A stretch of 64,000 bases of DNA from Scopulibacillus daqui (GCF_016908855.1 NZ_JAFBER010000001.1:248001-312000), one strand, 5' to 3'; counted from the first letter of the stretch, positions 16,562-25,766 are shown. Numbers and translations are program-made. The notes: generated from the letters alone by a model not told the origin.

Positions 16562-17074
16562 ATGAAACAGGCTTTAATAGTAATTGATGTCCAGGAAATT
16601 TTCTTTAATAAACCAGAGAACTTTTTATTTAACAAAGAGCAATTAGTAACTAATATTAACGAGTTAATAAAACAGGCCCATGAAAAAAATATTCCGGTCG
16701 TTTTTATTCAGCATACAGACCAGCATGAACAAGACGAGTTTTTTGAAGGCAAAGATGACTGGAAGCTTCATAGAAATTTATTAGTCTCTGATTCAGATAA
16801 AATAATAAGAAAAACAAAGTGGGATGCATTCTATCAAACGGAACTTTTGGACTATTTAAAAGCCAATGAAATAGAACAGCTTATTTTTGCCGGGGCACAG
16901 ACCGAATTTTGCCTCGATACAACTATTCGGGCTGCCTATAGTTTGGGTTACCAAAATAATCTCATGTATAAAAATACACATAGTACATTGGATAGTTCAG
17001 TTTTAAGTGCACAAGAAATCATTAATCATCATGAAAATATTTGGAACCATCGATTTTTAACTATCATGGAATAG
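16562..17074 (+). CDS. Isochorismatase-like cysteine hydrolase
   Basis: 170 aa, full length for the family. Catalytic triad in place: Asp9 in VIDVQ, Lys84 in IIRKTKWDAF, Cys117 in GAQTEFCLDTT. The family includes nicotinamidases, isochorismatases and other amidases; the lack of a metal-site D-x-H arrangement argues against a true nicotinamidase. The neighbours give no pathway, so substrate stays open. Confidence 0.87.
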   Translation: MKQALIVIDVQEIFFNKPENFLFNKEQLVTNINELIKQAHEKNIPVVFIQHTDQHEQDEFFEGKDDWKLHRNLLVSDSDKIIRKTKWDAFYQTELLDYLKANEIEQLIFAGAQTEFCLDTTIRAAYSLGYQNNLMYKNTHSTLDSSVLSAQEIINHHENIWNHRFLTIME

Positions 17075-17328
17075 TGAAGCAAAGCTATAAAATAATAACT
17101 TAAGGGCGATGCATTTCCGTTTAGTCTGAGTCCGCTCTATCCAGGACTTGGGCTGCTTAAAAAGTCATTTTTTCCATAAAACTATTTGCTAAAAATCCGC
17201 CTGCGGTATTTTTTGTCCCTGCTGATCATTGTTATTCAGTAAGTTGGCTATCAATCATTTAAATTTAACAAAATACTGGGAGTTTTGTATAATCAAAAAT
17301 AGTTGCTGAATCCAGGAGGGGATATGAT

Positions 17329-17910
17329 ATGAAAAGAATCACCGTATTTTGCGGTTCGAGCCGAGGCGCTTCCGATATCTACATAGAGGGTGCCAAAGCA
17401 TTTGGAAAAGAACTTGTGAAACGAAATATTGCGCTTGTATATGGCGGTGCAAGTGTGGGCGTAATGGGAGCCGTTGCCGATTCAGTTTTAGAAGAGGGCG
17501 GAGAAGTCATTGGTGTTATGCCCAGCTTCCTAGAGAAAAGAGAGATTTCACACAAGCGTTTATCTGAAATGATCATTGTGGATTCTATGCATGAAAGAAA
17601 AGCTAAAATGGCAGAGTTGGCAGATGGATTTATAGCTTTGCCGGGAGGTCCGGGAACATTAGAGGAATTCTTTGAAATTTTTACATGGGCTCAATTAGGC
17701 CTTCACCAAAAACCTTGCGGGCTTTTAAATATTAATCATTATTATGATCCTCTGGCAGCTTTATTCAATCATATGACAGGTGAACAATTCCTCCATGAAA
17801 AATACCGTTCTATGGCGCTCGTAGATACAGAGCCGGGCGGTTTGCTTGATCAATTGAACAACTATGAACCGCCGTCGGTAAAAACTTATGTGACTAAAAA
17901 CACAATTTAA
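17329..17910 (+). CDS. yvdD: LOG-family (TIGR00730) nucleoside 5'-monophosphate phosphoribohydrolase
   Basis: 193 aa. Rossmann start FCGSSRGAS, then LVYGGASVGVMGAVAD and the diagnostic LPGGPGTLEEFFE motif, with ERKAKMAELADG before it. Same length and layout as B. subtilis YvdD. LOG enzymes cleave ribose-5-phosphate from (cytokinin-type) nucleoside monophosphates; in bacteria the physiological substrate is unsettled. AGGAGGGG lies upstream of ATG. Followed by two terminators. Confidence 0.88.
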   Translation: MKRITVFCGSSRGASDIYIEGAKAFGKELVKRNIALVYGGASVGVMGAVADSVLEEGGEVIGVMPSFLEKREISHKRLSEMIIVDSMHERKAKMAELADGFIALPGGPGTLEEFFEIFTWAQLGLHQKPCGLLNINHYYDPLAALFNHMTGEQFLHEKYRSMALVDTEPGGLLDQLNNYEPPSVKTYVTKNTI

Positions 17911-17916
17911 TGCGTG

Positions 17917-17955
17917 AAAATCAGCCGATAATTAATGACCTTCGGCTGATTTTAT
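17917..17955 (+). terminator. Terminator of the LOG gene
   Basis: AAAATCAGCCGA / TCGGCTGATTTT, 12-base perfect stem. Confidence 0.85.
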
Positions 17956-17975
17956 ATTCATGCATCGGCTGAAAT

Positions 17976-18009
17976 AGCCGTTAAGGGCTGCTGCCCTTAA
18001 CGGCTTTTC
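17976..18009. terminator. Terminator between the LOG gene and PLD-like gene
   Basis: AGCCGTTAAGGGC / GCCCTTAACGGCT perfect 13-base stem with four-base loop and TTT tail. Confidence 0.8.
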
Positions 18010-18050
18010 TCATCTAGAAAAACTCTTTTCATGAGATTGCTCCTGATGAA

Positions 18051-18530
18051 TCAATAGGACGGTTCATTTTTTGTGATCCAATCCCAAATTTCCTGCCACT
18101 TTGACAAAAACAGCTTTGCCCGTTCCGGGGATGTAATAATATCGAAGTAATTGGACTCATCGCTGGCGCTGTAAGTGTAGTTCCAGCTTCCGGATTCCAC
18201 ATCTATTTGATCCCTTACAGCAAATTTATGATGCATGATTTTATGCTTTTGGCTTGTGCCTTCGACAAGAGGGATGTTTGCTGCGCGCAGTTTGTCAATT
18301 TCAGTGCGTTCATAGCTCTCTTGGGCTTGCGAATGATCACAAATCAATGCTACATCGACACCGGATTGATGCAATTGAATCAAATCATCAGTTAAATTCT
18401 TTAAATCAAACGAATAGATCGCAATGCGTAAATGATTTTTTGTTTTCCGTATAAAGTCTAAGAAGATCTCTTGTGTATTATCATCTGGTGAAAAATAGGT
18501 ACTGATTTGCGCTTGAGTTTGGCACCCCAT
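18051..18530 (-). CDS. Phospholipase D-like (single HKD) nuclease/phosphodiesterase
   Basis: 159 aa from ATG 18530, with AGGAGGAG just upstream; the 12-codon extension to 18566 lacks a ribosome site. One HKD motif, HHKFAVRDQIDVESGSWNYT, preceded by IAIYSFDLKNLTDDL, as in Nuc/Zucchini-type PLD endonucleases that dimerise to build one active site. Probably cytoplasmic (no signal peptide). Could act on nucleic acid or phospholipid. Confidence 0.82.
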   Translation of the reverse strand: MGCQTQAQISTYFSPDDNTQEIFLDFIRKTKNHLRIAIYSFDLKNLTDDLIQLHQSGVDVALICDHSQAQESYERTEIDKLRAANIPLVEGTSQKHKIMHHKFAVRDQIDVESGSWNYTYSASDESNYFDIITSPERAKLFLSKWQEIWDWITKNEPSY

Positions 18531-18913
18531 AAGTCTCCTCCTATCATAATCATATGTGTTGATCATGCGCGGGAAAACACTCAGTTTTCTCTTTGATGTT
18601 TATATTTCCCAATAGAAATAATATTCTAAAATATTATTCGTTATCCCTAAAGTGTTTTTGTATATCTTTCACTGTTTTATGGACTATCCATATGAGGCAA
18701 TGATATTTACAAAACGTTAATAACTGATTAATAGCTATTTAATAAACCTCTTTTAAAATGAAGAAAGTCCGGTTCGGAAATGGGGTGGTTAATAGATACT
18801 TCTGCTTTTGGCTGATTTAGCAGTTGTTTTCCGTGAACTTTTGCTTTCCGATTATCGTCTGTTTAAACATAAAGGAAGCTGTGAAGTTATAAACTCGAAA
18901 GGAGCAAAGCTTA
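18531..18913. other. Intergenic between divergent genes
   Basis: About 380 bases without a supported ORF; presumably holds promoters for both flanking genes, but no convincing box pair stood out. Confidence 0.5.
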
Positions 18914-20038
18914 TTGATTAAAGACATCCCAATGATTCAAAACATTTGGCTCATTCTACTAGGCAGTGCAGGAGGATTTCTCCTTTCTTTAACGGGTCTG
19001 TCAATTGGCTGGCTATTGGGGACATTAATAGTCACTGGCCTTCTGTCTCTTTTAAAACCAAGACTGGCATTGATCAAACAACAAAAAGGCATCCAGCCTT
19101 ATTGGCGCCATACGGGTCAATGTATTTTAGGAATAACATTAGGCCAACAGGTGACGTTATCTGTTTTAAATACGTTTGAAAATAACTTTTTAACGATTAT
19201 TTTTATGCTTTTTCTGTCTATTTTATTTGCATTGCTTGCTGGTCTCGTTCTGTGGCGTTATACGAATACCGATTTATTAACGAGTCTTTTTGCGACAACA
19301 CCAGGCGGCATTTCGGCAATGCCAAGCATCGCTGAGGAAGTAGGGGCCAGCACGGTTGTCGTCAGTATCGTTCAGATCATACGTATTATTATGGTTGTCG
19401 GTGCGGTTCCTCTGACTGCATCATATTGGAATTTGGGTCTAGAGCACGCTGCAGACGGAGGAGCCGGCATCAATACAACGGTGCATTTAAGTTTATCGTC
19501 CGGGCTATGGACCATTGTATTAGCCGCATCCGCTATTGGAGGATATTATGCCGGTAAACAATTGAAGCTTCCAGCCCCTTGGCTGGTAGGGGGGATGTTA
19601 GGGGTAGGATTGGTCCAAGCCGTTATCTCATCTATAACTGGCAAAAATTTATCGGTGTGGTGGCCGCACTGGATAATGGTTATTGCTCAGATACTCATTG
19701 GCGCCAGCATCGGTTCCCGGCTGAATAGAAAGATGTTTAGAGGCGCTAAGCAGATCGTAACGGTTGGATTACTGAGTTCCTTAGGATTGGTTATGACCAT
19801 GTTTTTATGTTCGATTGGTGTATCTGGTATGACTGGGATTCCGCTGGTTACGTGTATTTTAGCTTTTGCGCCGGGAGGAGTCGCAGAAATGGCTACGACT
19901 TCGTTAACGCTTCATGCCAATTCGGCTTTTGTTGTTGCCGTGCAGGTTTTGCGGTTAGTGACAATACTGGTCTTATTGCCCCCGATGTTCCGAATGTTGC
20001 AGTCAGTTAACCAAAGGCTCAGACAAACCAATGTATAG
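18914..20038 (+). CDS. AbrB-family membrane protein (ammonia monooxygenase-like, putative transporter)
   Basis: 374 aa with about ten TM helices in two related halves. Each half carries the family motif: TTPGGISAMPSIAEEVGAST in the first and AFAPGGVAEMATTSLTLHAN in the second, plus GWLLGTLIV/WLVGGMLGV repeats. The family is widely misnamed after AbrB regulators; it is an integral membrane duplication of unknown transport role. TTG 18914 has GGAG nine bases upstream. Confidence 0.85.
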   Translation: MIKDIPMIQNIWLILLGSAGGFLLSLTGLSIGWLLGTLIVTGLLSLLKPRLALIKQQKGIQPYWRHTGQCILGITLGQQVTLSVLNTFENNFLTIIFMLFLSILFALLAGLVLWRYTNTDLLTSLFATTPGGISAMPSIAEEVGASTVVVSIVQIIRIIMVVGAVPLTASYWNLGLEHAADGGAGINTTVHLSLSSGLWTIVLAASAIGGYYAGKQLKLPAPWLVGGMLGVGLVQAVISSITGKNLSVWWPHWIMVIAQILIGASIGSRLNRKMFRGAKQIVTVGLLSSLGLVMTMFLCSIGVSGMTGIPLVTCILAFAPGGVAEMATTSLTLHANSAFVVAVQVLRLVTILVLLPPMFRMLQSVNQRLRQTNV

Positions 20039-20198
20039 AATCAAGTGTCCGATGAGGTCATCGTTTCTATTATCCCAATGGAACAGGTAATGGAAGATTT
20101 TCCGAGGAATGGTTTAAGAGGTGGCTTGATGGCTATTAAAGGACCGATTCGACAATAGAAGCAAATAAAAAGGCGTAAGATATAACGGGCTTTTATTG

Positions 20199-20244
20199 GA
20201 AAACCGATTCCCTCTGAACCGGAGCAGAGAGAATCGGTTTCTTT
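20199..20244. terminator. Terminator of the MerR gene
   Basis: AAACCGATTC (20201-20210) / GAATCGGTTT (20231-20240) with a 20-base loop; abuts the MerR stop. Confidence 0.75.
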
Positions 20245-20245
20245 G

Positions 20246-21013
20246 TTATATGGCCTTTTTCCCAGTAAAAATTAAAATAGCATCCCGCAAAAATTCAGCT
20301 CCGCCGTCAATAACCTTATCATAGTAAGCTTTAAAGCGTTCATCGGCTACATACATTTCAGCCAGGCCGGCATGAGCTTCTTCGGAATATTCCGGCCATG
20401 AATACATGAGCCATTCTTTGTGCTTTTCCGCCGCTTTTTGTGCGAGTGAAGAGGAAGGATCGCCGGTTGGGCAGGCTTGCTTAATCAGGTCAAAAAGCTC
20501 TTTTTCTAAAGCTTGCATAGCAGCGTAGTCATCTTCAGACATGCCTCGAAGTTTTGCGTTGGATGCATCAACTACTTTATTTCCGTATTTATTGCGGATT
20601 TCTTCTCCGTATTTTCGTTCATTCTCAGCGATTAAGTTCTCTTTAAACGCCGCAAATTTTTCTTTGTTTTCCATTGGGTATTCTCCTTTCAAATTAGCGA
20701 TGGATTTTTCCACCGTTACAATCAATTTATCAAGGCGGTTTCTTTTTTCCACAAGCTTGCTGTGATGTTTCTGCAACGCTTGCTCTTTATCGAAGTTCGG
20801 ATCATTCATAATGGCAACAATGGTTTCCAGGTCAACGTCCAATTCTCTAAAGAAAAGAATTTGCTGCAGCCGGTCGACCTCTTCTTGACCGTATATTCGG
20901 TATCCTGAGCCGTTAACTTTTGCAGGTTTGAGCAGGTTAATCTCATCATAGTAACGCAGTGTCCGCGGACTTACACCTGCTAATTGCGCCAGCTTGCCGA
21001 TGGTGTATTCCAT
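20246..21013 (-). CDS. MerR-family activator with TipAS ligand domain (Mta-like)
   Basis: 255 aa. N-terminal MerR helix-turn-helix YTIGKLAQLAGVSPRTLRYY, wing and FFRELDVDLETI, a long dimerisation helix (about 75-110), then a TipAS antibiotic-recognition domain (about 120-255) with a helical globin-like pattern. B. subtilis Mta, the closest known type, activates multidrug transporters. ATG 21013 is ten bases from AGGAGG; an in-frame ATG three codons upstream is too close to it. Its own promoter carries a MerR-type dyad, so autoactivation is likely. Confidence 0.88.
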   Translation of the reverse strand: MEYTIGKLAQLAGVSPRTLRYYDEINLLKPAKVNGSGYRIYGQEEVDRLQQILFFRELDVDLETIVAIMNDPNFDKEQALQKHHSKLVEKRNRLDKLIVTVEKSIANLKGEYPMENKEKFAAFKENLIAENERKYGEEIRNKYGNKVVDASNAKLRGMSEDDYAAMQALEKELFDLIKQACPTGDPSSSLAQKAAEKHKEWLMYSWPEYSEEAHAGLAEMYVADERFKAYYDKVIDGGAEFLRDAILIFTGKKAI

Positions 21014-21040
21014 ATGAATCATTCCTCCTTGATAAATCAA

Positions 21041-21069
21041 TCATAAACCTTTACGTAACGTGAAGGTCA
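21041..21069 (-). promoter_or_regulatory. MerR-type promoter with 19-bp spacer and dyad operator
   Basis: On the minus strand TTGACC, 19 bases, TATGAT. The over-long spacer holds the dyad ACCTTCACGT-T-ACGTAAAGGT (21047-21067), centred between the boxes. This is the standard layout for promoters activated by MerR proteins through DNA underwinding. Confidence 0.85.
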
Positions 21070-21191
21070 AGGGAAGTTTGATATCATTTTTGCCTATTCT
21101 TAATAAGACGAAGAGGAGAAAGCAAGAGGGATAAAGAATATAATGATGGAATTAAATGTTTGTTCTCATCTCGTTAAGAAAGAGGGTATTT

Positions 21192-21497
21192 ATGAATAGT
21201 AAAGTTTTGGGGATATTATCTATGGCGATAGCGATTGTGCTTATGATTTGCGGATTTACTCTGCTCAATACAAACGGTAAATGGTTCTTAATGATATTGA
21301 TTGTATGGATAGCTATTGAAATAGCCGGGGCTTTAATAACACAAAAAAAATTTAAGAGTCATCAATCACTCAGTTATTCCCTTCATTCTATACCAGAAAA
21401 TAACGTTGTAATGCTTAAGAGCCGCAGAAGAATCATACTAAATACAGTGATTCTTATTATTGCCGGGGCTCTCCTCGTATGGTCTTTAATAAAGTGA
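21192..21497 (+). CDS. Hypothetical small membrane protein
   Basis: 101 aa from ATG 21192, which has AGAGGG five bases upstream; an upstream extension to 21156 has no such site. Three TM helices (about 5-21, 29-48 and 78-97) with a basic loop between the second and third. Family not recognised. It stands alone, divergent from the MerR regulator across its operator region, so it could be a target of that regulator. Confidence 0.65.
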   Translation: MNSKVLGILSMAIAIVLMICGFTLLNTNGKWFLMILIVWIAIEIAGALITQKKFKSHQSLSYSLHSIPENNVVMLKSRRRIILNTVILIIAGALLVWSLIK

Positions 21498-21629
21498 AAA
21501 AAAGTGAGTGATGTTTTGTTGTCAATTGATCAAAGTGTTTAAAGTATTGAAATTGAGTTTTGAGATGTATATATGAAAAAGTATTTTTATTTGTACTGAA
21601 ATCATCATTGAAAATAAGGAGGACAGCAA

Positions 21630-22775
21630 ATGAGTTATCCAGTTTATAGTTATCGTTCGTTATTTCCCAGCTTATCTTCTCATATTCATCTAGCAAGCTG
21701 TTCTCAAGGAGCATTGGCGTCTCCAGTTTCAAAAGCGATTGAGTACTATCATAACAGCCTGATTGCCAAAGGAAACAATTGGCATGACGCGATGGGAAAA
21801 GTTGAAGCAGCAAGGGGGAAATTTGCTGAACTTATTGGTGCAGAAACGGATGAAATAGCTGTATTAACCTCAGTTTCTCATGCTGTTTCAGCCGTTGCGG
21901 CATCATTGCCCTGCCAAAAATATATGAATAAAATTGTATTTACCGATATCGATTTCCCTACAGTGGGTCATATATGGTATGCGCAAGATGATTTTAAAGA
22001 TAATATCATTTGCATTTGCTCGAACAATGGGATCATACAGCCGGAACAATACGAAAAGCAAATAACCGGCGACACATTGCTGACATGTATTCCGCATGTG
22101 TCCTATCAAAACGGTTTTAAGCAGGATATTAGAGAAATTGCAAATATTGTTCATCAGAAAGGCTCGCTGTTATTTGTTGACGCTTACCAATCGGCAGGAC
22201 ATATTCCTATTGATGTAAAAGAAATGGAGATTGATATATTAGCGGCTGGAACACGGAAGTATATGCTGGGTATTCCTGGCACAGCTTTTTTATATATAAG
22301 AAAAGAGCTGGCCGAGCAGCTTAAACCACGGATGACCGGATGGCTTGGCCAGCAAAAATCGTCGGCATTTAATATTCATCATTCCCAATTTGCTGAAGGG
22401 GCCCGCCGTTTCGAAACGGGAACACCTTCTTTTATTAGCGTTTATGCAGGTTATGAAGCTCTAAATTTATTGCTTAGTGTGGGGATAGATCATATTCATT
22501 CATATTTAAATGATCTTGCACAATTGATCTGGCATTATGGACGGGAAAAAGGTTTACATATCATTGGTCCAAAAGATCATGAATACAGATCAAGCCTTAC
22601 TGCCATTTATGCTGAAAACGCGGGGGAAATTGAAAGGATTTTAAGAGAAAGAAATATAATTGTTTCAGCAAGAAAGAATGCCGTCAGAATCGCACCTCAT
22701 TTCTATAACACTTCCGAAGAAATCGTCCATGCCATTGATGAGCTCGCAAAATTAGTGAATGGCGGCAAATTCTAA
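21630..22775 (+). CDS. Class V aminotransferase / cysteine desulfurase-like enzyme
   Basis: 381 aa. PLP-dependent fold: substrate-binding start HIHLASCSQGALASPV, the VDAYQSAGHIPIDV strand with the PLP-contacting Asp, and the Schiff-base lysine in AAGTRKYMLGIPG (Lys210). C-terminal FETGTPSFISVYAGYEAL is also typical. It could be a kynureninase-, isopenicillin-epimerase- or desulfurase-like enzyme; residues do not decide. AGGAGG precedes the ATG. The following GNAT gene starts 51 bases later on the same strand, suggesting an operon. Confidence 0.83.
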   Translation: MSYPVYSYRSLFPSLSSHIHLASCSQGALASPVSKAIEYYHNSLIAKGNNWHDAMGKVEAARGKFAELIGAETDEIAVLTSVSHAVSAVAASLPCQKYMNKIVFTDIDFPTVGHIWYAQDDFKDNIICICSNNGIIQPEQYEKQITGDTLLTCIPHVSYQNGFKQDIREIANIVHQKGSLLFVDAYQSAGHIPIDVKEMEIDILAAGTRKYMLGIPGTAFLYIRKELAEQLKPRMTGWLGQQKSSAFNIHHSQFAEGARRFETGTPSFISVYAGYEALNLLLSVGIDHIHSYLNDLAQLIWHYGREKGLHIIGPKDHEYRSSLTAIYAENAGEIERILRERNIIVSARKNAVRIAPHFYNTSEEIVHAIDELAKLVNGGKF

Positions 22776-22826
22776 GATAATCGAAGGCTATCAGTTAACG
22801 AGCTTTTTAAGAAAAGGAGACCAGTT

Positions 22827-23414
22827 ATGAAAATAGTGCACGAAACCGCAGCATTGCGATTAATGTCTTTAACAGATGCAGACCTATTATATAAAATTGT
22901 TGAAGAGCACCCGGAAGTATGGACTTATTTAACATCCAAAATGGATAGCCGAAAAGATATGGATCAATATGTTAACTATACGTTAAGCCAGTATAAACAA
23001 GGCGTTGAGCTCCCGTTTGTTGTTGAAGATCAAAAGACCAAAGAAATCGTTGGCAGCACACGCTTATATCAAATATCAAAAGAAAATAAAACCGTTGAAC
23101 TGGGGCATACATGGTACCATCCGAAAGTACAGAGAACCAGTATAAATACAGAATGCAAGTATTTGTTATTGAAATATGCCTTTGAAGAGCTTGGCATGAT
23201 TCGTGTACAAATTAAAACAGATCTTCGTAATCTAAAGGCCCAGCGAGCAATTGAACGCATCGGCGCCGTGAAAGAAGGTGTGTTGCGAAGCGAACGGCAG
23301 CTGCCTGACGGTTATGTTAGAGATGCTGTTGTGTACAGTATATTGGAAGGCGAATGGCCGAATGTAAAAAAGCTGCTGCTAGAAAAATTGGCAAAGTATA
23401 AGGCGGTAAAATAG
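22827..23414 (+). CDS. RimJ/RimL-like GNAT acetyltransferase
   Basis: 195 aa. Carries ELGHTWYHPKVQRTSINTEC as acetyl-CoA loop, then IKTDLRNLKAQRAIERIGAV, the classical RimJ/RimL signature. AAGGAG lies before the ATG. It sits between the aminotransferase and a fabH remnant whose homology begins inside its last codons. Confidence 0.85.
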   Translation: MKIVHETAALRLMSLTDADLLYKIVEEHPEVWTYLTSKMDSRKDMDQYVNYTLSQYKQGVELPFVVEDQKTKEIVGSTRLYQISKENKTVELGHTWYHPKVQRTSINTECKYLLLKYAFEELGMIRVQIKTDLRNLKAQRAIERIGAVKEGVLRSERQLPDGYVRDAVVYSILEGEWPNVKKLLLEKLAKYKAVK

Positions 23415-23930
23415 ATGATTTGGATATGGTTATCGTATGTACAATCACCCCAGACTTTCATACGCCAAGTGCTGCTCCCATGTACAAGCGAAATTAGGGA
23501 TTCTGAATACGGGGGCATTCATCTCTATTGTTCGAACTTGTCAAACCGTATGGAAGAAAAGAAAATAAAGAATCACGGTTTTGTTGTTCAAAATGGGCGG
23601 GAAGTCTATAAATGGGCTGTCACAACAGTTCCTAAAGGCATAAATAAATTGATCGAAAACGCTGAGGTAACATTAAATCATATTAACTGGTTCGTTCCTC
23701 ACAGCGCTAACCTGAGAATGATTGAATCTATATGTGAAAAGAGCGGCTTTCCGATGGACCGAACATTATATAGTCTGGTTGATTACGGCAATACATCATC
23801 AGCTACAATACCTTTGTCCCTAGATAAAGGCGTTCGCGAAGGCAAGCTAAAAGCGGGGGACAACATTCTTTTATATGGCTTCGGCGGCGGGCTGGCACAT
23901 TGCGGACTGCTTATTCATTGGACAATATAA
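23411..23930 (+). pseudogene. FabH (3-oxoacyl-ACP synthase III) remnant
   Basis: Two separated FabH pieces in different frames. At 23411-23475 the frame reads DLDMVIVCTITPDFHTPSAA (FabH residues about 70-90). From about 23540, in another frame, the C-terminal third follows: NGREVYKWAVTTVPKGINKL, the His motif PHSANLRMIES, the Asn motif DYGNTSSATIP, and GFGGGLAHCGLLIHW. The catalytic cysteine region (about 100 residues) and the N-terminus are gone. An ORF starting at 23415 can be read, but its first 30 codons are not FabH. Confidence 0.87.
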
Positions 23931-23986
23931 AACCTTTTTTCATGTGTTTGGGGTTAAATATTCAAATATATGATTATCAAAGAATA

Positions 23987-24030
23987 AAAAAAGGGCGTTC
24001 AAAAGTGAAAAACACTTAAGAACGCCTTAT
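23987..24030. terminator. Bidirectional terminator between fabH remnant and ctaB
   Basis: GGCGTTC (23994-24000) / GAACGCC (24020-24026) with inner AAGTG/CACTT, flanked by A-run and TTATTTTT. Confidence 0.75.
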
Positions 24031-24032
24031 TT

Positions 24033-24977
24033 TTACATGAAAAAGAAAATGCCGATAAGTGAATGAATAATGATTGTCAAAAATAAGATGGCATTGTGAA
24101 GAAGCGAAAAAATAAACATCGCTTTTGCCCATTTTTCAGAATCCATTCTTTTATAGCCGACAATGCTTAAGATAAGCCATGCAGCACTTAAAATCAGTGA
24201 AACCAACATGATGCCGATGCTTAATGATCCAAATAGAAAGCTGACGGCAATTAAAACAACTAAATAGATATTCGTTTGTATATAGGTTCGTTTCACACCT
24301 TTTACGACTGGAAGCATCGGGACTTTTGCAGCCCTGTATTCGTCCTCCCTGCGGATAGCGATCGCATAGAAATGGGGCATTTGCCAAAGGAGAGCAATGA
24401 CAAAAAGGCCGAGAATAGCAGGATGCGTGATGTCTTGATGTATAGCTGCCCAACCCATAAGGGGCGGCATTGCTCCTGAAATGCTCCCTATTTCGGTATT
24501 ATAAATGGTTCGGCGCTTACTCCACATCGTGTAAGGAACCACATAAAAAAACAGCCCCAAAAATCCTAATAACCCAGCTAGAGGCGTTGCTAAAGTAAGG
24601 GCTGCCAGACCAAGAACGGCCATTGAAATTCCCAGCCATAAGACAGTCTTCGGATGTATTGCACCGGTCACGGTCGGTCTGTTTTTTGTTCTCTTCATAA
24701 TCGAGTCGATATCACGATCATAAAGGTTATTAAAAGCCCCGGCTGCGCCTATCACCAAAATCGAACCGATCAAGACAAAGATGATTTCCGGAAGTTTATC
24801 AAACAGGCTGATGCGATAAGTATATAAGGCCAATGTTAATCCAGCAAACATTGGAATTAAATTTGATTTAATAATTCCAGATTTAACGGTTTGCGATAAA
24901 ATCTTTGAGAAAGTCTGATTCGGTATCGTTAAAGGGGCATTTTGAACATTTTTATTGATTTTTACATCCCTTTGCAT
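24033..24977 (-). CDS. ctaB: Protoheme IX farnesyltransferase (heme O synthase)
   Basis: 314 aa from ATG 24977 (AGAGGG five bases before). Converts heme B to heme O for aa3/bo3-type terminal oxidases, in the membrane. UbiA-family prenyltransferase with about nine TM helices; prenyl-diphosphate site NNLYDRDIDSIMKRTKNRPT and second acidic/basic loop MPHFYAIAIRREDEYRAAKV. No cta oxidase genes or ctaA are near, so it is a stand-alone copy here. Confidence 0.93.
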   Translation of the reverse strand: MQRDVKINKNVQNAPLTIPNQTFSKILSQTVKSGIIKSNLIPMFAGLTLALYTYRISLFDKLPEIIFVLIGSILVIGAAGAFNNLYDRDIDSIMKRTKNRPTVTGAIHPKTVLWLGISMAVLGLAALTLATPLAGLLGFLGLFFYVVPYTMWSKRRTIYNTEIGSISGAMPPLMGWAAIHQDITHPAILGLFVIALLWQMPHFYAIAIRREDEYRAAKVPMLPVVKGVKRTYIQTNIYLVVLIAVSFLFGSLSIGIMLVSLILSAAWLILSIVGYKRMDSEKWAKAMFIFSLLHNAILFLTIIIHSLIGIFFFM

Positions 24978-25253
24978 GATTTCCCTCTTTTCTTTGTACC
25001 CGATTATCAACGTTTATCAGTTTAACATAGTTTATTAAAAAAAAGAGTGCCAAGCATTGAAAACTTTAGAACAAAATTTGTTAATCCCATATAAAGACAT
25101 CCATAAAATAGTATGAGTTCTTTATCTGTTTTTAATCATTTTTGGAAAGTTATTCAAAATCTCTGTTTAAGGATGTGCGATGGAAAAGGACAATGATAAA
25201 AATAGCTAGAAGATATAGATATAGAAAGCTGTTAAATAGAAGGAGATGAATAG

Positions 25254-25673
25254 ATGGATATCACAATACATAGTGACTTTTCGCAGGCCAGTCTAGATGA
25301 AATAAGAGAAGTTTATCGTTCTGTCGGCTGGACGAAGCATTCAAACGACATCATTAAACAAATTTTTGAAGCGAGCAATGTCTTAGCATTTGCGACGTTA
25401 AATGGAAGAATAATTGGATTTGGCCGAGCGGTTTCAGACGGTGTTTTTAACGCTGCAATCTACGATGTTGTTGTCCATCGGGATTTTCAAAATCAAGGGA
25501 TAGCCAAAAAAATCATGACTTTTCTTCTTAGCCGGCTCAGTCATATTTCTTGTGTGCATTTAATATCAACAACCGGAAATGAAGGTTTTTATCGGAATCT
25601 TGGATTAAAACGAGCAAAAACAGGCATGGCAAGGTACCTTAATCAAGAACTGGCGAATGAATATTTGGAATAG
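25254..25673 (+). CDS. GNAT-family acetyltransferase
   Basis: 139 aa. Acetyl-CoA loop VVHRDFQNQGIAKKIMTFLL and VHLISTTGNEGFYRNLGLKR give a confident small GNAT. GGAG is placed eight bases before the ATG. Substrate unknown. Confidence 0.83.
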   Translation: MDITIHSDFSQASLDEIREVYRSVGWTKHSNDIIKQIFEASNVLAFATLNGRIIGFGRAVSDGVFNAAIYDVVVHRDFQNQGIAKKIMTFLLSRLSHISCVHLISTTGNEGFYRNLGLKRAKTGMARYLNQELANEYLE

Positions 25674-25722
25674 CAATGAGAAATAAGGAGGATAGGGACT
25701 TGCTTATATTTGGACTTGACGC

Positions 25723-25766
25723 TTGACAAGGATAAATCCCGGAACTAAGATAGTTATATGACTATC
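25723..25766 (+). promoter_or_regulatory. Promoter and overlapping operator of the ArsR-type gene
   Basis: TTGACA (25723-25728), 17 bases, TAAGAT (25746-25751). A perfect inverted repeat GATAGT-N6-ACTATC (25749-25766) overlaps the -10 box and the start codon. Normal spacing puts the transcription start at about 25758, the A of the ATG, so the transcript is probably leaderless. Confidence 0.75.

Noticed and set aside
3189-17000. A direct repeat of the tRNA-Val 3' end as attachment site for the island
   Set aside because: Looked for GTTCGAGCCC and ACGGGTCACCA downstream but saw no second copy by eye; no integrase gene either.
20039-20165. Open stretch after the AbrB-type gene (VIVSIIPMEQVMEDFPRNGL)
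   Set aside because: No start codon with a ribosome site and no homology I can name; may be decayed coding sequence but not supportable.
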